From positions 1-37,843 of the forward strand of contig JAEKMC010000073.1 in the NCBI GenBank assembly GCA_019508115.1: 37,843 bases of DNA. Direction: 5' to 3'. Shown piece by piece: positions 8,349 to 16,761 of the stretch. Origin of the DNA: Sphingomonas sp. (lineage in GTDB: Bacteria > Pseudomonadota > Alphaproteobacteria > Sphingomonadales > Sphingomonadaceae). Below the pieces are notes generated by a model, which had not been told where the DNA came from, searched no databases, and saw only the letters and a program-made list of their open reading frames with translations. Each line of letters starts with the position of its first letter. The stretch's first letter is position 1. Both the position numbers and the translations under genes were made by a program.

Positions 8349-9364
8349 CCGTCGGCTGGCCGCTTGCGGCCGGCGTCGGCCCAGGGCTGACCGACCCAGC
8401 GCCTGAAGCGGTCGCGGAAAGCCCAGTGGATCGGCACGCGTCGCTCGGCCAAACCGGGCCAGCCGGTCAGATCGAAGCCCGTCCAGGGCAGGAAGGGGTT
8501 GCGGCGGCCATAAGCCCATATCTCGACGCGCGTGGACGGGCGCACCGCCGGTCCGCGCGCGTGGAATCCGCTCGTGTCGCAGACGACCAGCGTGTTGCCC
8601 GGAACCGCGAATGCCGTCGGCTGGGGCAGGCCGAGCGCGGCCAGCTCGCTTTCGTCGATGCGGAGCGAACCCCGGCCCGACAGGAAATCGCTGCCGTCGC
8701 GCGCCTCCAGGCTGCGTTTCTTCTCCCAAGCCAGTCGCGCGGCATCGCGGCGATGGGAGCCCGTCACATAGGTGAGCGGACCTTCGTCGGGCGCGACGTT
8801 GGTCAGAAACAGCCATGCCTTGACCGTGGGATGGAAGGTATCGACGTGGAGCTTGGTCTGCGGATCGGGCGGCGCATCGTAACGGTGCGTCAGGATCGAC
8901 TGGATGTAGGCCAGCGGCTCGGTATCGAAGCTGCCGACATAGCGGATCAGACCCTGCCAGCGCGGATCGCGTACCAAAGCGCGCGCGGCGGGCAGCGCGT
9001 GTAATGTCTCGGGATCGAGCGCATAGCGACGCGTGATCGTATCGCCCTGCACCATCTCGCGCGCCGCGCCGGGATAGGCCATTACCTGATCGCGCAACGC
9101 GGCAAAGGCGTCCGCGTCCAGGAAATTCTCGATTTTCACATATCCGTCGCGGGCGAAGGCTTCGCGATGTTCGCGCGCTACCAGCCGTTCCATCCGGCGC
9201 CACCGCCACGCCTCCATCCGGTCCGCCAAGGCCACGCGCTTCACGTGCAGCCCCCACGCGTTGAGCCTGCGCGATCCGATCAGCGGATTGTCGCGAAAGC
9301 TCTTGGCGTCGGTTGCGAGCTGGAGCGCCCACCAGGGGGCGAGGAGGTAACGAAGCGGATTCAC
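8345..9364 (-). CDS. Phytanoyl-CoA dioxygenase (PhyH) family Fe(II)/2-oxoglutarate oxygenase
   Basis: This 339-residue protein begins MNPLRYLLAPWWALQ. The jelly-roll iron site is visible: HVDTFHP (HxD pair), GFHARG (distal His) and the 2-oxoglutarate-binding Arg in STRVEIWAYG. A typical PhyH entry segment, FARDGYVKIENFLD, lies near residue 90. The C-terminal tail (WAFRDRFRRWVG) is basic and amphipathic. It is coupled by a 4-nt overlap to the KpsC-like gene, so it is probably a hydroxylase acting on the same lipid or sugar product; Fe/2OG oxygenases that hydroxylate Kdo are known, though in another subfamily. The actual substrate is unknown. Confidence 0.85.
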   Translation of the reverse strand: MNPLRYLLAPWWALQLATDAKSFRDNPLIGSRRLNAWGLHVKRVALADRMEAWRWRRMERLVAREHREAFARDGYVKIENFLDADAFAALRDQVMAYPGAAREMVQGDTITRRYALDPETLHALPAARALVRDPRWQGLIRYVGSFDTEPLAYIQSILTHRYDAPPDPQTKLHVDTFHPTVKAWLFLTNVAPDEGPLTYVTGSHRRDAARLAWEKKRSLEARDGSDFLSGRGSLRIDESELAALGLPQPTAFAVPGNTLVVCDTSGFHARGPAVRPSTRVEIWAYGRRNPFLPWTGFDLTGWPGLAERRVPIHWAFRDRFRRWVGQPWADAGRKRPADG

Positions 9365-9416
9365 GGCATCCCTATTCGGCAGGTCGGCCGTGCGTGCAAG
9401 CTAGGGAGTGTTTGGC

Positions 9417-9492
9417 TGGTGGAGCTGAGGGGAATCGAACCCCTGACCTCTGCAGTGCGATTGCAGCGCTCTCCCATCTGAGCTACAGCCCC
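9417..9492 (-). tRNA. tRNA-Ala, anticodon CGC
   Basis: Read on the minus strand, this 76-nt sequence folds as a complete cloverleaf with encoded CCA. The acceptor stem is GGGGCTG/CAGCTCC and contains the G3:U70 pair that identifies alanine tRNAs. The D-arm follows TAGCTCAGATGGGAGAGC. The anticodon stem-loop is CTGCA-ATCGCAC-TGCAG (anticodon CGC, codon GCG). The T-arm contains GGTTCGAATCC, and the discriminator base is A. Confidence 0.96.
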
Positions 9493-9611
9493 GCACCAGC
9501 GAAGTGCGCGCTTAGACGGGCTTTTCCCCCGATGCAACGCGCTACCCGAAAAAACCCCAAATATCCGCGCGACGACCTGCCTTGACGGGGCGGTGCACCC
9601 CTTATGGCAAC

Positions 9612-9637
9612 GGAACGTCGCCCTCTTGCGGTTCGTT
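9612..9637 (+). promoter_or_regulatory. EcfG-type general stress response promoter
   Basis: GGAAC (9612-9616), a 17-nt spacer, then CGTT (9634-9637) exactly match the consensus GGAAC-N16/17-CGTT of the alphaproteobacterial general-stress sigma factor EcfG. The site lies 64 nt upstream of the start codon of the SWFGD protein, a spacing suited to driving it. It is the only such match I found with correct spacing ahead of a gene in this window. Confidence 0.75.
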
Positions 9638-9701
9638 TTTCTCCCAGCAGCCACGTTCGCTCCGAACGGGCCGTACTTGGAAAGAGATGCAGGAGGTTTC
9701 A

Positions 9702-10556
9702 ATGGCTTACGAGCGTAACGATCGCCGCTGGGACATAGGCGCCGACCGCGATTATAGCGGCTATGGCGACGGCAACCGTGCCCGATCCTATGGTGGGCCG
9801 GCGCGTTGGGACGAGGATCGAGCACGCTCCTATGGCGACTATGGTTCCTATGGTGGAACCAGCCCTTCGCGCGACTATCGCGGCGAACGCTTCAACGAGC
9901 CCCGGCGGGATTATCGCGGTGGCCCGACGGGCTCGTCCTACGAAGACCGCGATTTCTTCGAGCGCGCCGGCGACGAGGTTCGCTCCTGGTTCGGCGACGA
10001 GGAGGCGGAGCGCCGCCGGCGGATGGACGAGTTGCGCGATCGCTATGACGAGCGCAGTTCCGGCCGGAGCGGCTACGGCGCGTCGGGCTATCGTAGCCGG
10101 CACGAGCATGACCCGCATTATCGTGCTTGGCGCGACCGCCAGCTCGAATCGCTCGACCGCGACTATGACGAATATCGCCGCGAGAATCAGAGCAGGTTCG
10201 ACACCGAATTCGGGTCATGGCGTCAGAGCCGGCAGAGCCAGCGCGAACTATTGCAACGCGTGACCGAGCATCAGGACGTGGTCGGATCGGATGGCGAGCA
10301 TATCGGCACGGTCGATCATGTCCGCGGCGACCGCATCTTGCTGACCAGATCCGATTCGGCGGCGCATGGTCGTCACCATTCAATTCCCTCCTCCTGGATC
10401 ACTTCGGTTGAGGATAAGGTGACCGTCAGCAAGACCGCCGATCAGGCCAGGCAGCATTGGCGCGACGAGGAGCGCAATAGCGGCGGCGGGCTATTCGGAC
10501 GCGATGACGGCGACCGCAACGTCGATCTCAACCGGAGCTTCTCCGGCACATATTGA
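9702..10556 (+). CDS. SWFGD / DUF2171 domain protein, probable stress protein
   Basis: This 284-residue protein starts at ATG 9702, 5 nt after a perfect AGGAGG; the track start at 9582 is upstream of this signal. The N-terminal ~95 residues are low-complexity and rich in Tyr, Gly, Arg and Asp (SYGGPARWDEDRARSYGD). A short conserved block, VRSWFGDEEAERRRR (~100), gives the family its name. A charged, probably helical segment with HDPHYRAWRDRQLESLDRDYDEYR follows. The C-terminal ~70 residues (VTEHQDVVGSDGEHIGTVD...) form a DUF2171/PRC-barrel-like small beta domain. No signal peptide is seen. The molecular role is unknown; the EcfG-type promoter upstream suggests induction in general stress. A strong terminator follows. 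Confidence 0.82.
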   Translation: MAYERNDRRWDIGADRDYSGYGDGNRARSYGGPARWDEDRARSYGDYGSYGGTSPSRDYRGERFNEPRRDYRGGPTGSSYEDRDFFERAGDEVRSWFGDEEAERRRRMDELRDRYDERSSGRSGYGASGYRSRHEHDPHYRAWRDRQLESLDRDYDEYRRENQSRFDTEFGSWRQSRQSQRELLQRVTEHQDVVGSDGEHIGTVDHVRGDRILLTRSDSAAHGRHHSIPSSWITSVEDKVTVSKTADQARQHWRDEERNSGGGLFGRDDGDRNVDLNRSFSGTY

Positions 10557-10571
10557 CCGGCTCAGCCGGTC
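10555..10571 (+). repeat. Short perfect inverted repeat over the stop codon of the SWFGD gene
   Basis: GACCGGC-TCA-GCCGGTC forms a 7-bp stem with a 3-nt loop and begins within the TGA stop codon. It lies directly before the main terminator hairpin, so it may help termination or protect the mRNA 3' end. Confidence 0.5.
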
Positions 10572-10579
10572 GAAGGCGA

Positions 10580-10612
10580 GGGCCCGGCCGTAAGACCGGG
10601 CCCTTTGCTTAT
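10580..10612 (+). terminator. Rho-independent terminator after the SWFGD gene
   Basis: A perfect 8-bp GC stem, GGGCCCGG/CCGGGCCC, with an 8-nt loop is followed by the T-rich run TTTGCTTATTT. It separates the plus-strand stress gene from the convergent M28 peptidase gene, and its tail overlaps the end of that peptidase gene. Confidence 0.85.
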
Positions 10613-12249
10613 TTGCCCGGTGCCGGCGCGTCGGCCTTGGGCTGGTTCGGCGCGAAGATGTCGCCGAAGAAGTCGTCCTTGAACCACATCGGGCGTTGTT
10701 CGCCATCGGCCATGGCGCGCGTGATGCGGTAATTGATGTCCGTGAAGCGTGCGCCTTCGTCCCAATGGATCGGCAGCTTCATGTCGTCGCTGGGCTTATG
10801 ATAATGATTGGCTTCGAAGTCGGCCCAGGCTGCCTTGCCGTCGCCCGCCCAGCCGGTCGCCAGGAATACCGCCGGCACGCCTTGGCGCACGAACATATAA
10901 TGGTCGGACCGGACGAACACCGTCTCCTGCGGCTCGGGATCGGGGGAGAGCGCCACACCCATCGGCTTGCCGGAGGCGGCCACGGTCGGCCCGATCGTCG
11001 AATGGTCGGCCCCGAACGCATTCACGTCGGTGAAGTGATAGGTCAGAAGCGGCATGTCGAGATCGACGTCGCCGACGATGCTCGCGATCGGCACGGTCGG
11101 GTGGCGCGCATAATAATCCGCGCCGAGCAGTCCTTCCTCCTCGCCGGTCGAGGCGAGGAAGATCAGCGATCGGCGCGGCTTGTCCGGATCCTGCGTCGCG
11201 GCGCGCCCGACCTCGATCATCGTCGCAATCCCCGCCGCATTATCGAGTGCACCATTGTTGATCCGGTCGGTGTCGGGCCTGTCGTCGGGTTGCGGCGGCG
11301 TAATGCCGATATGGTCCGAATGCGCCGACAGCACGACATATTCGGGCGCGAGCCTGGGGTCGCTGCCGGGCAGGATGCCGACCACGTTGGCGCTGCTGAT
11401 CCGCTTGGTCTCGGTATGGTCCACGATATGCGCTTTGGTCTTGAGCGCGAAACCCTTGACCGCCCCCTTGTCCGCCCGGTCGAGCACCGCTTTCAGGCCT
11501 TTGGGTGAGCCGGCGAACAGGGCTTCGGCGGCCTCTCCGGTGGCATAACCGTAAGCGGAAAGCCCGGCCTCGTCATGCGGCCTGCCGTCGGCTTCCAGCC
11601 AGGACACCGCGGCGAAGGTGGCGTTGCGCCGCACCGATGGCCATGGCCGGATCTTTGCCACCGCGCGCGAGTAGATCTGGATCATTCCGACCGCGCCGCG
11701 CTTGCCCGCCATCGTCCGCTTCTCGGCAGCATAATAAGCGCCGGCCTCGCTCGGCGTGCCGACCGGGAAATTGGCAAGCGCGACCACGATCTTGCCCTTG
11801 ACGTCGAGCCCGCGATAATCGTCATGACCATGTTTCGGGTCGTCGATGCCGTAGCCGACGAACATCAGAGGCGCCGTCACGTCAGGATTGGGAAAAGCGG
11901 GGTTTCGGCGCAGCACGACGTCGCTCCCATCCGCCCAGCTTTTGCTGCCCTGGGGGCCGCTGATCGTCATGGATCCCAGCGCGCTCTGTGAAGTCTCGGC
12001 CAGGCCAAAGCGCTGGAAATAGGTGCCGTCGTCGCCGCCGGGCTTGAGGCCCAAGGCGGTAAATTGCGACGCGATGTAGCGCACCGCGATCTCATGGCCG
12101 GGGCTGCCGGTGCGGCGGCCGAGCAGCATATCGTCGGCGAGGAAGGCGACATGGCTTTTGTAGGCGTCGGCGCTGAACTGCGGTGCGGCCTGGATCGGCG
12201 CGGCGGCGGCAAGCGCCAGCCCGGCCGGAAGCATGAGGTTGAAACGCAT
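10609..12249 (-). CDS. Exported M28-family metallopeptidase (aminopeptidase)
   Basis: This 546-residue protein starts with an ATG behind AAGGGGGAA. A Sec signal peptide is clear (MRFNLMLPAGLALAAAAPIQA, cleavage near AQA/AP). A protease-associated insert lies at about residues 120-230. The zinc-binding catalytic domain follows, with VVLSAHSDHIG (first His), NNGALDNAAG (bridging Asp), TGEEEGLLGAD (catalytic Glu and ligand Glu), DVDLDMP (Asp) and ANHYHKPSDD (last His), the complete M28 co-catalytic zinc set. It should act in the periplasm or outside the cell, removing N-terminal residues from peptides; exact specificity is unknown. It is the last gene of the minus-strand run that includes DUF445 and the efflux genes and may have its own promoter. 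Confidence 0.9.
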   Translation of the reverse strand: MRFNLMLPAGLALAAAAPIQAAPQFSADAYKSHVAFLADDMLLGRRTGSPGHEIAVRYIASQFTALGLKPGGDDGTYFQRFGLAETSQSALGSMTISGPQGSKSWADGSDVVLRRNPAFPNPDVTAPLMFVGYGIDDPKHGHDDYRGLDVKGKIVVALANFPVGTPSEAGAYYAAEKRTMAGKRGAVGMIQIYSRAVAKIRPWPSVRRNATFAAVSWLEADGRPHDEAGLSAYGYATGEAAEALFAGSPKGLKAVLDRADKGAVKGFALKTKAHIVDHTETKRISSANVVGILPGSDPRLAPEYVVLSAHSDHIGITPPQPDDRPDTDRINNGALDNAAGIATMIEVGRAATQDPDKPRRSLIFLASTGEEEGLLGADYYARHPTVPIASIVGDVDLDMPLLTYHFTDVNAFGADHSTIGPTVAASGKPMGVALSPDPEPQETVFVRSDHYMFVRQGVPAVFLATGWAGDGKAAWADFEANHYHKPSDDMKLPIHWDEGARFTDINYRITRAMADGEQRPMWFKDDFFGDIFAPNQPKADAPAPGK

Positions 12250-12313
12250 CTATTCCCCCTTGAGCTGATCGCCCGCTGTGCGAATCGGCCTGTGTGCGGT
12301 CAAGCTGCGCGGT

Positions 12314-13600
12314 TCAGGCCAGCGTATCGATGATGTGAATGACCACGCCGACGAGCCCACCGACCAGCGTGCCGTTGATACGGATATATTGGAGGTCGCG
12401 CCCGACCGCATTTTCCAGCCGGTCGGTCACTGTCCGCGCATCCCAGCCGCGCACGGTTTCGGACACGAGGGTGACGATGCCGTCCCCATAGGAAGCGACC
12501 AGGCCGGCGGTGGCGCGCCTGGCGAAGCGATTGACCGCGAAGCGGACGCGTTCGTCCTCTTGCAGGCGCGTCCCCATCTGGCGCATCGCCTCGCCGAATT
12601 TGCCCGCGGCGACCGCCTGCGGATCGCGCGCCGCGCGCAGCATCGCCGCGCGCGCATTCTGCCACAGCCCATCCAGCCATTCCCCCACCGCCGGATTGGC
12701 GAGCGCGGCATCGCGGAAGGCCGCTACCTTCTCCTGCAATTCGGGATCGGTCTGGAGCCGCTGCGCGAGACTGGCCAGCCCCTCCTCGGCCCTGACGCGG
12801 AGCGGATGGTTGAGGTCTTCCGCCATGTCGCCCAGCAGCTTGAACAGGCCGTCCAGGATCTTGGTCGACAGCGTTTCGTCGAGCCCGGTCCAGCGCAGGA
12901 TCGATCCCGCGCGCTCGTGGATCATCTGGCGGAACAGCGCTTCGTTGGCGTCGAGCGTACGGCCGGTCCACAGGATCGCGGCGTTGATCATCGGCCGATG
13001 CCGCCCTTCATCCATCGCCGCCGCCATCAGCTTGCCGAGCATGGGCGCGACGTCGAGCGTCTTCAGCCGCTGCGACACCGCGCTCTTGAATAATTGGCCG
13101 AGACGCTCGTCGCCCAAGCTTTCGAGCAATGTCTCGGCGAGCTTGCCCGCGCCCGCGCGCATCGCGCCTTCACGCGGCGGCGCGGCGAGCACGCGGCCGA
13201 TCGCATGCGCAACGTCGAGCTTGGCCATGCGTCGTGCAACGATCCCAGGCACCAGGAAATTGGCGCGCAGGAAACTTGCCAGGCTGTCGCCGATCCGATC
13301 CTTGTTGCGCGGGATGATCGCCGTGTGCGGGATCGGCAGGCCGAGCGGGTGGCGGAAAAGCGCGGTCACCGCGAACCAATCGGCGAGCCCGCCGACCATC
13401 GCCGCCTCGGCAAAGGCGCGGACATAGCCCCAGGCGGGGTGATGATGCTCAAGCGCGCGGGCGAGGAAGAACAGCCCCGCCATCGCGACCAGCAAACCGG
13501 CCGCGATGATCCGCATCTGGCGAACGCCGCCATGCGTGGGGCTCAGGCGCTCCTTTAGCGTCACTGGAGGTTCCGGGGTAACGGCATGTCCATCAGACAA
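12314..13600 (-). CDS. DUF445 family membrane protein
   Basis: This protein has 428 residues when started at TTG 13600, behind GGGGTGATGG; the next in-frame ATG (MRIIAAGLL) is 28 codons later, so the start is uncertain. One N-terminal hydrophobic helix (IIAAGLLVAMAGLFFLA) is followed by the DUF445 signature AMVGGLADWFAVTALFRHPLGLPIPHTAIIPRNKDRIG. A long, mostly helical soluble region comes next, and a C-terminal hydrophobic segment (INGTLVGGLVGVVIHIIDTL) closes the family's typical inner-membrane topology. The function of the family is not established. It lies 21 nt after the RND pump gene on the same strand and is probably co-transcribed with it. Confidence 0.85.
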   Translation of the reverse strand: MSDGHAVTPEPPVTLKERLSPTHGGVRQMRIIAAGLLVAMAGLFFLARALEHHHPAWGYVRAFAEAAMVGGLADWFAVTALFRHPLGLPIPHTAIIPRNKDRIGDSLASFLRANFLVPGIVARRMAKLDVAHAIGRVLAAPPREGAMRAGAGKLAETLLESLGDERLGQLFKSAVSQRLKTLDVAPMLGKLMAAAMDEGRHRPMINAAILWTGRTLDANEALFRQMIHERAGSILRWTGLDETLSTKILDGLFKLLGDMAEDLNHPLRVRAEEGLASLAQRLQTDPELQEKVAAFRDAALANPAVGEWLDGLWQNARAAMLRAARDPQAVAAGKFGEAMRQMGTRLQEDERVRFAVNRFARRATAGLVASYGDGIVTLVSETVRGWDARTVTDRLENAVGRDLQYIRINGTLVGGLVGVVIHIIDTLA

Positions 13601-13621
13601 TAGCCATCACCCCGGAAAGGT

Positions 13622-16600
13622 TCACTCCGCCGGATGCGCGATGGCGGGCGGAAGCGCGCCTTCGCCGCCATTGGTGAGCGCCTTGCCGATTCCGCGGCCG
13701 ATCCGCTTTTCGATGCCGTCGGCCAGGCTGAAGCCGGGCGGCACGATCAGCAGCGTGAGCAAGGTCGACAGGATCAGACCGCCGATCACGGTGACCGCCA
13801 TCGGCTGATTCCACGATCCGTCGCCGCCGATCGACAGCGCGGTCGGCATCATGCCCGCGACCATCGCGACCGTTGTCATCACGATCGGCTGCGCGCGCTT
13901 GTGGCCTGCGTCGAGGATCGAATCCATCAGCGGACGGCCATGGCGCATCTCTTCGATCGCGAAGTCGACCAGCAGGATCGAATTCTTGGCGACGATGCCG
14001 AACAGCATGAGGATGCCGATCAGCACCGGCAGCGAGATCGCCATGCCGGCGATCCACAGCGCGATCATGCCGCCCAGCGGAGCCAGCAGCAGCGAGCTCA
14101 TATTGACCAGCGGCGGGATCACACGGCGATAGAGCAGCACCAGCACCGCGAACACGAGCAGCACGCCCGCGGCCAGCGCGATGATGAAATTCTGCACCAT
14201 CTCGGCCTGCCATTTGGCCTCGCCATCCGCTGCATAATGCACACTCGGCGGCAGATTCTTCATCGACGGCAGCAGCAGGATTTTCGCGCGCTCGTCGCCC
14301 GATAGCGCGCCAGGCGCCAGATCGGCGCTGATGACGGTGCGGCGTTCCTGATTGTAGCGCAGGATCTGCGACGGACCGGCGCCGAAGCTGATGTCGGCAA
14401 CCACCTTGAGCGGCACGGTTGAACCCGTCCGCGTCTGGACCGGCAAATTCTGGATCGTCGACAGATCGCGGCGGCTATTCTCGTCGAGCATCACCCGGAT
14501 CGGGATCTGGCGATCGGATAGCGAGAATTTGGCCGCATTCTGGTCGATATCGCCCAGGGTCGCGATCCGGATCGTCTGGCTGAGCGCGGCGGTGGTGACG
14601 CCCAGGTCGGCCGCCAGGTCGAGCCGCGGCTTGATCACGACTTCCGGCCGCGGAAGGTCGCTCTCCACGCGCGGCTGGCGCAGGCCGGGCATGGCCTTCA
14701 TCTCCTCCGCCACCTTGGCGGCGGCGGCGGACAAGGCCGCGGGATCGTCACCGGCGAGCATCACCGAGACGTCGCGCGAGCTGCTCCCGCCGCCATTTTG
14801 CGACTCGAAATTGATGCGCGCGTCCGGGATGCGCGACAGGACCGGCTGCATCGCACGCTCGAATTCGGTGCTCGTGCGCGTGCGCTCGTCCCGCAGGTTC
14901 ATCACGATTTCGGCCGACCCGACCTCGATATATTCCACAGCATGCAGCACGTCCGGCTGGCTTGTCAGGAGCTTGGTGGCGCGATCTGCGACAGCCTTGG
15001 TCTGCTCGAGCGTCGTGCCCGGTGCCATCGTGATTTGCAGATGGCTCGTATCGGCGTTGAGCGGCGGCTGGAACGTCTTCGGCAGGTACGCCATGATCGC
15101 GATCGTCATGAAGAACGCGAACACGCCGACCATCATCGTCAGCTTGCGGTTGTCGCGCAGGAACAGCCGATACCATTTGCGCGGCGCACCCGTATTGCGC
15201 TCGAGCGTCCAGTGCAGGATCTGCATGTAGCGATCCATCAGCCAGCCTTCGCCATGGCTCGCCTGGCCGTGCGCCTTGAGGAAATAGGCGGCGACCATGG
15301 GCGTGATCATGCGCGCGACGGCAAGGCTCATCAGCACCGCGACGACGACGGTGAAGCCGAAATTCTTGAAGAACTGCCCGGCAATGCCCGGCATCAGTGC
15401 CACCGGCAGGAAGACGGCGACGATCGAGAAGGTCGTCGCGACCACGGCGATGCCGATCTCGTCGGCGGCATCGATCGCGGCCTGGAAAGCGGTTTTGCCC
15501 ATGCGCATGTGGCGCACGATATTCTCGATCTCCACGATCGCATCGTCGACCAGCACGCCCGACACCAAGCTCAATGCGAGCAGGGTCATGAAATTGAGCG
15601 TGAAGCCCATCAGGCTCAGAAGCCAGAAGGTCGGGATCGCGGAGAGCGGGATCGCCAGTGCCGAAATGGCGGTGGCGCGCTTGTCGCGCAGGAACAGGAA
15701 GACCACCGCGACCGCCAGCACGGCGCCCTCGATCATCGAGCGCATCGCCGCCTTATAATTGCGCAAGGTATATTTCACCGAATTGGCCCGCTGGATGAAG
15801 TGGACCTTCGGATTTTCCTTCTCGATCTTCGCCAGTTCCTTCACGGCGGCGTCGAACACCGCGACATCGGAGGCGCCGCGCGAGCGCTTCAGGCCGAAAG
15901 AGACGACCGGCTTGCCGTCCATGATCGCGAGCGTGCGCTGCTCGCCGAAGCCATCGCGTACGTCGGCGATGTCGGCGAGGCGGATCGAACGGCCGCCGCC
16001 GAGCTGGATCTGCTGCTGGCCCAGCGTATAGGCGTCGCGCGCATTGCCCAGCACGCGCACGGACTGTTCGGTACCGGCCACCTCGGCGCGGCCGCCCGCC
16101 GCGTTCATGTTCATCTGCATCAATTGCTGGTTGAGCTGAGACGCGGTGATGCCTTGGGCCTGCATCTTCTCGGGCTTGAGGATGACACGGATCTCACGGT
16201 TGACCGCGCCGTGCGTCTCGACCTGCTGCATGCCATCGATCGCGAGCAGGCGGCGCGAGACCGTATCCTGAACGAACCAGGACAATTGCTCCATCGTCAT
16301 ATCGGTCGCTTCGACCGAGAAATTGGCGAGCGCGTTGCCGTTGATGCTCACGCGCTGGACCTGCGGCTCGATAATGCCTTCGGGAAGCGAGCCGCGGATT
16401 TGCGCGACGGCATCGCGCACATCGGTCGTGGCGCGGTCGACCGGCGTTTCGATCGAGAATTGAACGAAGGTCCCCGAGCTGCCCTCTGAAACGGTCGAGT
16501 TGATTTCCTCGACGCCCTCGAGGTTGCGGACCGCCGCCTCGACCTTCTGCGTGACCTGCGTCTCAAGCTCGGTCGGGGCGGCGCCCGGCTGGCTGATCTG

Positions 16601-16750
16601 CACATAGACGCCCGGAAAAGTAATCTCCGGATTCTGGTTCACGCTCATGCGCATGAACGAGACGAGCCCCGCCAGCGTCAGCGCGACGAACAGAACGATC
16701 GGCGGAACCGGATTGCGGATCGACCAGGCGGAAATGTTCCGGAAGTTCAT
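13622..16750 (-). CDS. RND-family efflux pump, inner-membrane permease (HAE1/AcrB type)
   Basis: At 1042 residues this is full length for the family. It starts MNFRNISAWSIRNPVPPIV with the first membrane helix, followed by the porter domain and a second helix bundle. The proton-relay residues are intact: GVLVDDAIVEIENI in TM4 gives the Asp pair (AcrB D407/D408) and GIVAKNSILLVDFA in TM10 gives the Lys (AcrB K940). The conserved PPGFSLAD stretch lies near the end. It would form a trimeric proton/drug antiporter with the adaptor encoded 11 nt upstream; an outer-membrane TolC-type partner is not in this window. Substrates cannot be read from sequence. Confidence 0.93.
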   Translation of the reverse strand: MNFRNISAWSIRNPVPPIVLFVALTLAGLVSFMRMSVNQNPEITFPGVYVQISQPGAAPTELETQVTQKVEAAVRNLEGVEEINSTVSEGSSGTFVQFSIETPVDRATTDVRDAVAQIRGSLPEGIIEPQVQRVSINGNALANFSVEATDMTMEQLSWFVQDTVSRRLLAIDGMQQVETHGAVNREIRVILKPEKMQAQGITASQLNQQLMQMNMNAAGGRAEVAGTEQSVRVLGNARDAYTLGQQQIQLGGGRSIRLADIADVRDGFGEQRTLAIMDGKPVVSFGLKRSRGASDVAVFDAAVKELAKIEKENPKVHFIQRANSVKYTLRNYKAAMRSMIEGAVLAVAVVFLFLRDKRATAISALAIPLSAIPTFWLLSLMGFTLNFMTLLALSLVSGVLVDDAIVEIENIVRHMRMGKTAFQAAIDAADEIGIAVVATTFSIVAVFLPVALMPGIAGQFFKNFGFTVVVAVLMSLAVARMITPMVAAYFLKAHGQASHGEGWLMDRYMQILHWTLERNTGAPRKWYRLFLRDNRKLTMMVGVFAFFMTIAIMAYLPKTFQPPLNADTSHLQITMAPGTTLEQTKAVADRATKLLTSQPDVLHAVEYIEVGSAEIVMNLRDERTRTSTEFERAMQPVLSRIPDARINFESQNGGGSSSRDVSVMLAGDDPAALSAAAAKVAEEMKAMPGLRQPRVESDLPRPEVVIKPRLDLAADLGVTTAALSQTIRIATLGDIDQNAAKFSLSDRQIPIRVMLDENSRRDLSTIQNLPVQTRTGSTVPLKVVADISFGAGPSQILRYNQERRTVISADLAPGALSGDERAKILLLPSMKNLPPSVHYAADGEAKWQAEMVQNFIIALAAGVLLVFAVLVLLYRRVIPPLVNMSSLLLAPLGGMIALWIAGMAISLPVLIGILMLFGIVAKNSILLVDFAIEEMRHGRPLMDSILDAGHKRAQPIVMTTVAMVAGMMPTALSIGGDGSWNQPMAVTVIGGLILSTLLTLLIVPPGFSLADGIEKRIGRGIGKALTNGGEGALPPAIAHPAE

Positions 16751-16761
16751 GTCTTTCGTCC

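Noticed and set aside
7266-9332. 688-residue ORF that would fuse the KpsC-like protein to an N-terminal extension
   Set aside because: The extension is an out-of-frame reading of the PhyH gene; the real start is the ATG at 8348 that overlaps the PhyH stop.
14798-16489. 563-residue plus-strand ORF opposite the RND pump
   Set aside because: Antisense shadow with Arg/His/Asp-rich composition; the minus strand encodes an intact RND permease.
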